Shown piece after piece: positions 59,292 through 64,000 of a stretch of 64,000 nt of DNA. The notes under the pieces are model-generated. The model made no database searches. It was given only the letters and a program-made list of their open reading frames with translations, and had not been told where the DNA came from. Location: assembly GCA_030429005.1 (NCBI GenBank), contig JAUIDP010000001.1, positions 113,416 to 177,415 of the forward strand. The letters run 5' to 3'. Source of the DNA: Gammaproteobacteria bacterium (GTDB lineage Bacteria; Pseudomonadota; Gammaproteobacteria; Steroidobacterales; Woeseiaceae). Within the stretch, counting starts at the first letter, position 1. Each line of letters starts with the position of its first letter. A program made the translations under genes and the position numbers.

Positions 59292-60528
59292 TTCGCTGCC
59301 ACTCCTCGAAGTGATCGACGGCGCGCAGGGCGCTGACAACGCCGTCTTCGTGAAAACCGTTGCGCCAGTATGCACCGCAGAAAAACAGGCGGTCCCGGTT
59401 GACTTCCCTGTGTCGCGCCTGCGCAGCCACTGCTGCGCGCGTGATAATCGGGTGTTCGTAGCGGAAGTGCCGGATGATCCGGTCCGGCCGGATTTGCGCT
59501 GCGCTGTTGAGCGTGACGCAATACTGGTGCTCGGCGCGCAGCCGCTGCAGCCTGTTCATGTTGTAGGTAACCGTGACATGCCGGTCGGGAGCTGCCGGAA
59601 CATGATAGTTCCACGCTGCCCACGCCAGCCGGCGACGCGGCATCAGGCGTTCGTCACTGTGCAGGATTGCCTCGTTGGCCTGGTACCTGATTGCTCCCAG
59701 GATATCTGCCTCCGCGGCCGTTGGTTCGGCGAGCATGCCGAGGGCCTGGTCGCTGTGGCACGCAAGGAATGCCGCGTCGAAGATTTCCGGCTCATTGCCT
59801 GCGCTGCGAATCTCGACGCCCGCCGCAGAGCGCCTGATTGAGCGCACGGCGGAGTTCAGGCGAATCCGGTCGCGATGCCCGTCGACCAGTTTTCTGACGT
59901 ATTCCCTCGACCCACCGCGAATGACGCGCCATTGCGGGCGATCCCGCAACTGCAACAGGCCGTGGTTGGCAAAAAATCGCACCAGGAAGTCCGCCGGCAT
60001 GTCCAGCACCCGCATCGGTTCAGCTGACCAGATCGCCGCTGCCATCGGCAGCAGGTACTGGTCGACAAATTCGCCGCCGTACCGGCCGCTCGCCAGGAAT
60101 TCGCGCAGCGGCTGGCCGGACGGTTGCGCCGCCACCGCCTGTTCAGCGTCACGGTTGAACCTGGCGATGTCCCGTAGCATCCGGTAGAAGCCGGGTTTCA
60201 ACAGGTTGCGGCGCTGGGCAAAAAGCGAATTCAGTGAACTGCCGTTGTATTCGAGTCCATCGCTTTGCACGCTGAAACTCATCTCGCTGTCCAGCGATTC
60301 CTGGCCGATTGCATCCAGCAGGCGGATAAAATTCGGGTAGGTGCGGTCATTGAAGACAATGAAGCCGGTGTCAATTGCCAGCTTCCTGCCGGACTCGTAG
60401 ACATCCACCGTGTTCGAGTGACCTCCGATCCTGGACGCCGACTCGAACACGGTGATGTCGTGCCGGTCGCGCAGTTTCCAGGCGGCGACATTACCGGCGA
60501 TCCCGGTGCCGATGATTGCGATCTTCAC
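59260..60528 (-). CDS. FAD-dependent amine-oxidase-like oxidoreductase
   Basis: 422 aa from a GTG start. FAD loop IIGTGIAGNVAAWKL (about 5-19), then FESASRIGGHSNTVDV, FIVFNDRTYPNFIRLLD and a C-terminal FAD-binding GAYWRNGFHEDGVVSALRA. It belongs to the NAD(P)-binding/amine oxidase group tied to DUF1365 and CFA genes, where it probably oxidises fatty acyl chains or their methylated products. Three bases separate it from the lipocalin stop. Confidence 0.87.
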   Translation of the reverse strand: MKIAIIGTGIAGNVAAWKLRDRHDITVFESASRIGGHSNTVDVYESGRKLAIDTGFIVFNDRTYPNFIRLLDAIGQESLDSEMSFSVQSDGLEYNGSSLNSLFAQRRNLLKPGFYRMLRDIARFNRDAEQAVAAQPSGQPLREFLASGRYGGEFVDQYLLPMAAAIWSAEPMRVLDMPADFLVRFFANHGLLQLRDRPQWRVIRGGSREYVRKLVDGHRDRIRLNSAVRSIRRSAAGVEIRSAGNEPEIFDAAFLACHSDQALGMLAEPTAAEADILGAIRYQANEAILHSDERLMPRRRLAWAAWNYHVPAAPDRHVTVTYNMNRLQRLRAEHQYCVTLNSAAQIRPDRIIRHFRYEHPIITRAAVAAQARHREVNRDRLFFCGAYWRNGFHEDGVVSALRAVDHFEEWQRNAELHLRRAS

Positions 60529-60531
60529 CTG

Positions 60532-61059
60532 TCACCACTCCTGCGGCACGCGCCGCAGCTTGCTGGTGTCGTAGCCAACCGAGGCGATGAAGGCAACCAG
60601 CTCCTCGTAGGTTTTCCGGGGAATTTCGGGTTCGCGCGCCATCAGCCAGACGAAGTCACGCTTGTTGCGGCCGATGACCGTCACCGAGTAGCTGTCGTCA
60701 AGGTAGATCACGCGGTAGTCGGCCTTGACCGGCCAGATAAAACGCATGCCCCAGACGGCATTCGATTCCGAGTCCGTGACGAACCCTGTCGGGTTGTACT
60801 CTTTCTGCTCGCCGTCGAAACTGTCCGCACGAAAAGTGAAGCGTGTTGCGATGGAGCCGTCGTCATTCAGGCTGTACGTCTCGACAGCGTTGTGTGCGCC
60901 TTTCTCGATAAACGTCGGTATGTTCGCAATGACATACCAGTCGCCCATGAAGCGCTCGAGGTCAACGTAGTCGACTGTCTCGAGCGGCGGTTCCGAGGCG
61001 CAGGCGCTCATCAGCAATGCAGCCAGGACCGCAGTAATCGATTTCGATCGCCCTGCCAT
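60532..61059 (-). CDS. blc: Outer-membrane lipocalin (Blc-like lipoprotein)
   Basis: 175 aa. Lipobox MSAC (Cys20). Lipocalin signature DLERFMGDWYVIANIPTFIE (about 36-55), GFVTDSESNAVWGMRFIWP and DYRVIYLDDSYSVTVIGR with WLMAREP. Bacterial lipocalins bind lysophospholipids or fatty acids at the outer membrane, which suits its place within a lipid-modifying operon. Start 61059 begins the lipoprotein signal, 1 bp after the preceding stop. Confidence 0.9.
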   Translation of the reverse strand: MAGRSKSITAVLAALLMSACASEPPLETVDYVDLERFMGDWYVIANIPTFIEKGAHNAVETYSLNDDGSIATRFTFRADSFDGEQKEYNPTGFVTDSESNAVWGMRFIWPVKADYRVIYLDDSYSVTVIGRNKRDFVWLMAREPEIPRKTYEELVAFIASVGYDTSKLRRVPQEW

Positions 61060-61060
61060 G

Positions 61061-61690
61061 TCAGGACAGCTCGTAGCGAATAATGTGCCCGGACTTCGCG
61101 ACTGATTGCAGTGCGACCCATTCGTCGTCGTTCGCATACCAGACCGACAGGTCGATATCCTTCGCAGTAACCCTGTAGTGACGTGCGTTGACAGCTTTGC
61201 CACGCACGTCGAGTGTATCCGCGCCGACCAGCTCGACAGAGACATCGAGATACTCGCCCGTCTGCGGGTTGAGCAAGCGTTCCTGCTTCAGGAATTCCGG
61301 GTTCCAGTACGCGAATGTCATCACGCATTCCGGCAACAGATCGGTGCTGTCACTTTTCTCAACGACAAATCCCGCCGCGACAGACTCTCCCGATACCGCT
61401 GTCGGCTCGCCGTTCACCCGGGTACGTGCGTCCAGCTGCCGCAGGCAGTTTTCATCCCATTGTTCGGTCGCCGTATGCCGGTAGCGATAGGCATTGAAAA
61501 ACAGGAACTTCACGTTGAACTCGGCAGTGCTTTGCACCTGCCGCCTGTTCGCAGAGTCCACTACTTCGAAAACATGTGTCCCGACCTTCCTGTCATCGAG
61601 ATACACCTCGAAGCTCCATTCGTTCGCCAGCAACTCTGCGCCGGGCACAGCCAGCAAGGCAAGCAAGACCACGCGTGCTATCTCAGGCAT
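61061..61690 (-). CDS. DUF6134 family secreted protein
   Basis: 209 aa. Signal peptide (cut near LLA-NEW), then a beta-rich fold beginning WSFEVYLDDRKVGTHVFEVV and including FLFFNAYRYRHTATEQWDENC and a C-terminal LSVWYANDDEWVALQSVAK. DUF6134 proteins occur with lipocalin, DUF2878 and CFA-type genes; the fold looks suited to binding a lipid-like ligand in the periplasm. Function unknown. The ATG overlaps the DUF2878 stop by eight bases. Confidence 0.8.
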   Translation of the reverse strand: MPEIARVVLLALLAVPGAELLANEWSFEVYLDDRKVGTHVFEVVDSANRRQVQSTAEFNVKFLFFNAYRYRHTATEQWDENCLRQLDARTRVNGEPTAVSGESVAAGFVVEKSDSTDLLPECVMTFAYWNPEFLKQERLLNPQTGEYLDVSVELVGADTLDVRGKAVNARHYRVTAKDIDLSVWYANDDEWVALQSVAKSGHIIRYELS

Positions 61691-62222
61691 TGTCAGTCCT
61701 CATTGGTGAGACGGCGAAGCCGTCGAAGTTTTCGGACAGGCGCAGCAGCAGCGGCATCATCGTGGCCCAGCCGATGCCAAGCGCCAGCAGCGCCGCAAAC
61801 TGGTCGACAAAGACAATGGCACCGAGCTTCCCGCCGACGAGGTAGCTGGCCGGGCCGCCGACCAGGCCGAAGACAGCGGCCATTCTGTCCCTGTCACGCA
61901 ACCAGCGCATGGAGACGTTCAGCGTGGTCGCAAACAGCATCCACAGCGTGATGATCCAGTAGGGTGCCATGAACTGGCTGAAGATACCGGACGAGTACTG
62001 CACCCAGCCCAGTGCCACCAACAGGCTGTCGAACACGGCGCCGATCGTCGCACAACTCAGGACCAGCGCCAGTTCCCGCAACGGCCTGCGCGCAGCGCGA
62101 AAATGCACGAACAGTGCAACGGCAACCGCCAGCGGGCCGAGCCACGGCATCTGTTGGGCCCCGCCGTAGACCGACGAGAACCAGCCTACCTGGAAGAACA
62201 CGAAGTTAAGCAAGTACAGCAT
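61683..62222 (-). CDS. DUF2878 family inner-membrane protein
   Basis: 179 aa with five or six hydrophobic helices (about 1-18, 28-42, 50-72, 83-100, 115-133, 138-160). Contains MLYLLNFVFFQVGWFSSVYG, LDSLLVALG-like VFDSLLVALGWVQY and PYWIITLWMLFATTLNVSM, the core of DUF2878. Role unknown, membrane located. Start 62222 is one base past the methyltransferase stop. Confidence 0.85.
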   Translation of the reverse strand: MLYLLNFVFFQVGWFSSVYGGAQQMPWLGPLAVAVALFVHFRAARRPLRELALVLSCATIGAVFDSLLVALGWVQYSSGIFSQFMAPYWIITLWMLFATTLNVSMRWLRDRDRMAAVFGLVGGPASYLVGGKLGAIVFVDQFAALLALGIGWATMMPLLLRLSENFDGFAVSPMRTDNA

Positions 62223-62223
62223 T

Positions 62224-63273
62224 TCAGTCACCGGTCCTCTGCAAGCGGTAGTGGCCGACATACCACTCGTTGCCATCGGCATAGCTGAACAGCTCCGCAC
62301 AGGCCATAAAGAAAATCCGCCAGCGCTGCCACCACAGTGCGGCGTCGCCAGCGCCATAGCAGTCTGCGAGCACCGGCATGATCTGCTGTTTGTTGCTGTC
62401 CATTTTCTGCAGCCACGCCTCGCAGGTCCTGGCGTAGTGCATTCCGTTCCAGTGCCAGCGCTTTTCGATGCTCAGGTGATCACTGAAACGTAATGGCAAA
62501 TCGGCACTGGGCATGATGCCACCGGAGAAAAAGTAGCGGCTCATCCAGTCTCCCGGGCCCTTGTCCAGGAATTCATAGGGTGTCGAGCGGTGACAGAAAA
62601 TATGCATGAAGAATTTGCCGTCTTCAGTCAACCAGCGCGAAATCGAGCGAAACAGTTTGGCGTAGTTGCGCATATGCTCGAACATCTCTATGGAAACGAT
62701 GCGATCGAATTGCTCCTCTGAGTCAAATTCGTTCATGTCTTTCACCAGCACCCGTATATTCTGCAAACCGCGGCGACGGGCCTGCTTGCAGATAAACTCG
62801 TGTTGCGAACTGGAGTTCGAGACTGCCGTTACCGAAGCGGCGGGGAATTTTTCAGCGATGAACAGTGACAGTGAGCCCCAGCCACAACCGAGGTCGAGCA
62901 CCTGCATACCGTCAACGATACCGGCGCGTTTCACGGTGACCTGCAGCGCCGCTGCTTCTGCGTCAGTCAGCGACTCGACCCCTTTCGGCCAGTAGCCACA
63001 GCTGTATTTCAGGTGGTCTCCCATGACCTGCCGGAAAAATTCGCTGGGCACTTCGTAGTGTTGTTCGTTGGCCAGGTCCGGTACCAGGGCGACCGGCGAG
63101 CGATTCATCATGCTGACAAACTGGTTCAGTTCATTGGCGGCATATTCCAGGTCGTCAGCGCGAATTTCCTGGCGCTTGGCCTCCAGCAGCCGGCGAATCC
63201 CCGCCCGGATAACGGCGTCGGGAACGAGACCCAGTTCTGTCCAGCTCACTGCTTTTGCAATTACCGCGCTCAT
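62224..63273 (-). CDS. CFA-family SAM-dependent methyltransferase (second, shorter)
   Basis: 349 aa. SAM loop VLDLGCGWGSLSLFIAEKFP, followed by ISIEMFEHMRNYAKLF-type motif VSIEMFEHMRNY and HIFCHRSTPYEFLDKGPGDWMSRYFFSGG. It has the CFA catalytic fold but a different, shorter N-terminus than the cfa gene at 57259. Start 63273 has a GGAGAG ribosome site; an ATG at 63285 lacks one and would leave a leader of only about 8 nt. First gene of the lipid operon. Two CFA-type enzymes in one operon suggest different acyl modifications, such as methylation versus cyclopropanation. Confidence 0.87.
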   Translation of the reverse strand: MSAVIAKAVSWTELGLVPDAVIRAGIRRLLEAKRQEIRADDLEYAANELNQFVSMMNRSPVALVPDLANEQHYEVPSEFFRQVMGDHLKYSCGYWPKGVESLTDAEAAALQVTVKRAGIVDGMQVLDLGCGWGSLSLFIAEKFPAASVTAVSNSSSQHEFICKQARRRGLQNIRVLVKDMNEFDSEEQFDRIVSIEMFEHMRNYAKLFRSISRWLTEDGKFFMHIFCHRSTPYEFLDKGPGDWMSRYFFSGGIMPSADLPLRFSDHLSIEKRWHWNGMHYARTCEAWLQKMDSNKQQIMPVLADCYGAGDAALWWQRWRIFFMACAELFSYADGNEWYVGHYRLQRTGD

Positions 63274-63299
63274 GGCACTCTCCATCTTCGTTGCGAACG

Positions 63300-63328
63300 A
63301 CTATACGAACGCGATGGGGCGCCAACAA
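63300..63328 (-). promoter_or_regulatory. Sigma70-like promoter of the lipid operon
   Basis: On the minus strand, TTGTTG (63328-63323) and TATAGT (63305-63300) are separated by exactly 17 bp. Transcription would start near 63293, giving a 20-nt leader to the ATG at 63273. No sigmaE-type GGAACTT is present, unlike the light/oxidative-stress-induced homologous operon of Rhodobacter. Confidence 0.5.
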
Positions 63329-63370
63329 TGCGCTGGCGGCGATTGTTACATTCGTTTACAAACGGGCCAG

Positions 63371-64000
63371 TCAGCAGGCGACGGGCAGCCTGATCTCGAA
63401 GTCGGCCCCGGGTTCGTCGTTGTCGACCAGCGCCAGGCTTCCGCCGTGCGCGCGTGCCACGAGATTGGCCAGGTACAGGCCCAGCCCGGTGCCACCGGAG
63501 CTCCGTGCCCGTGACGGGTCGCCGCGATAAAAGGGTTCGCCGAGGTGTTTCGCCTGCTCCCTGGAAATCCCTGGCCCGAAGTCACGGACATGAAATACCA
63601 GTTCGTCCCCGGTTTTTTCGTAGCTCAACTGCACCGGCCCGTCCTCGTCCCTGGAATACTTCAATGCATTGGCAAGCAGGTTCTTCAGCATCAGCGTGAT
63701 GCGCGCTTCGTCGACCTCTGCAACCATGCCGGGATCGGCCGCCCGGATCTCGATACGCTCCCGGTCGCGCGCAAAAAAATCGTCAACAAGTTCTTCGATC
63801 AGATTGTCGAGCACAACGCGCGAACGATTCAGCCTGGCGTGCCGCCCGTTGAGGCGTTCCGCTTCGAGCAGCGAGGCAACGATCTTTTCCATTTCGATGA
63901 TCTCGACCCGGAGGTTCTCGGCTGCCTCCTCATCATCCAGGAACTCGAGCGACAGCCGCATGCGCGACAGCGGCGTACGCAGCTCGTGGCTGATTCCGAG
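63371..64000 (-). CDS. Sensor histidine kinase, C-terminal part (cut by the window edge)
   Basis: 210 codons visible; the N-terminus lies beyond 64000. The visible part opens with the phosphorylated histidine box SHELRTPLSRMRLSLEFL, then a coiled dimerisation helix, N box MLKNLLANALKYSRD, G1 box VRDFGPGISREQAK, F-type segment EPFYRGDPSRARSSG and G2 box GTGLGLYLANLVARAHGG. These make a complete HisKA-HATPase core, so the kinase is likely functional. Its sensor domain and partner regulator are outside the window. 97 bp separate its stop from the lipid operon start. Confidence 0.92.
   Translation of the reverse strand, partial: LGISHELRTPLSRMRLSLEFLDDEEAAENLRVEIIEMEKIVASLLEAERLNGRHARLNRSRVVLDNLIEELVDDFFARDRERIEIRAADPGMVAEVDEARITLMLKNLLANALKYSRDEDGPVQLSYEKTGDELVFHVRDFGPGISREQAKHLGEPFYRGDPSRARSSGGTGLGLYLANLVARAHGGSLALVDNDEPGADFEIRLPVAC

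Overview
The window is about 62% GC and tightly packed with protein genes. It looks like the chromosome of a free-living, respiring, probably marine gammaproteobacterium. Three things point there: the engB-cytochrome c4-dsbA order next to polA; an arginine cluster built around an acyl-ornithine carbamoyltransferase, as in Xanthomonas and Bacteroides rather than Escherichia; and TonB receptors with linked halogenase and SapC genes, as in Xanthomonadales-like and sphingomonad-like genomes. A Woeseiales or Chromatiales affiliation is plausible but not shown. No rRNA, tRNA, CRISPR array, prophage or insertion sequence was seen.

Layout. 1-5552 (+): arginine biosynthesis operon (unidentified 3' gene end, argC, argD-like aminotransferase, argF', argB, argH). 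5556-6988 (-): two secreted proteins of unknown function. 7183-12496: lptM-like lipoprotein, polA, a candidate sigmaE-driven small RNA, engB (-), cytochrome c4, lipoprotein DsbA. 12493-15235: L,D-transpeptidase (-) and DUF885 peptidase (+). 15248-24245: TonB receptor neighbourhood with a duplicated 2OG-Fe(II) oxygenase-like protein, SapC, a tryptophan-halogenase-family flavoenzyme, the receptor and a TPR-sulfotransferase. 24492-25516: two tandem paralogous lipoproteins behind a sigmaE-like promoter. 25558-30072 (-): MacAB-like export system.

30321-49064 (+): ten genes, with gaps of 16 bp or less or overlapping stop/start codons, read as one operon of about 18.7 kb. It encodes a CHASE2 adenylate cyclase, a TPR/beta-barrel protein, a FecR protein, an FAD-2x cyclic-nucleotide-binding-4x[4Fe-4S] fusion, a diheme b-type membrane protein, an FHA-TM-decaheme cytochrome c, a two-domain HbpS/GlcG-like lipoprotein, an outer-membrane barrel, a decaheme cytochrome with an LVIVD propeller and a pentaheme c554-like cytochrome. 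Together these outline a path from the cytoplasm through the inner membrane to the periplasm or outer membrane, with 25 c-type and two b-type haems, and with both a cAMP synthase and two cAMP-type receptor domains. This is the best candidate for an undescribed system.

49062-56296: a perfect 36-bp hairpin, Lrp regulator (-), then leucine dehydrogenase, branched-chain 2-oxoacid dehydrogenase E1alpha/E1beta/E2 and a dgcN-dgcA D-glutamate pair (+). 56320-63273 (-): isoaspartyl peptidase and a seven-gene lipid-modification operon (two CFA-type methyltransferases, FAD oxidoreductase, DUF1365, lipocalin, DUF6134, DUF2878). 63371-64000 (-): C-terminal part of a sensor histidine kinase cut by the window edge.

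All family assignments are by eye from the sequence. No database search was run.
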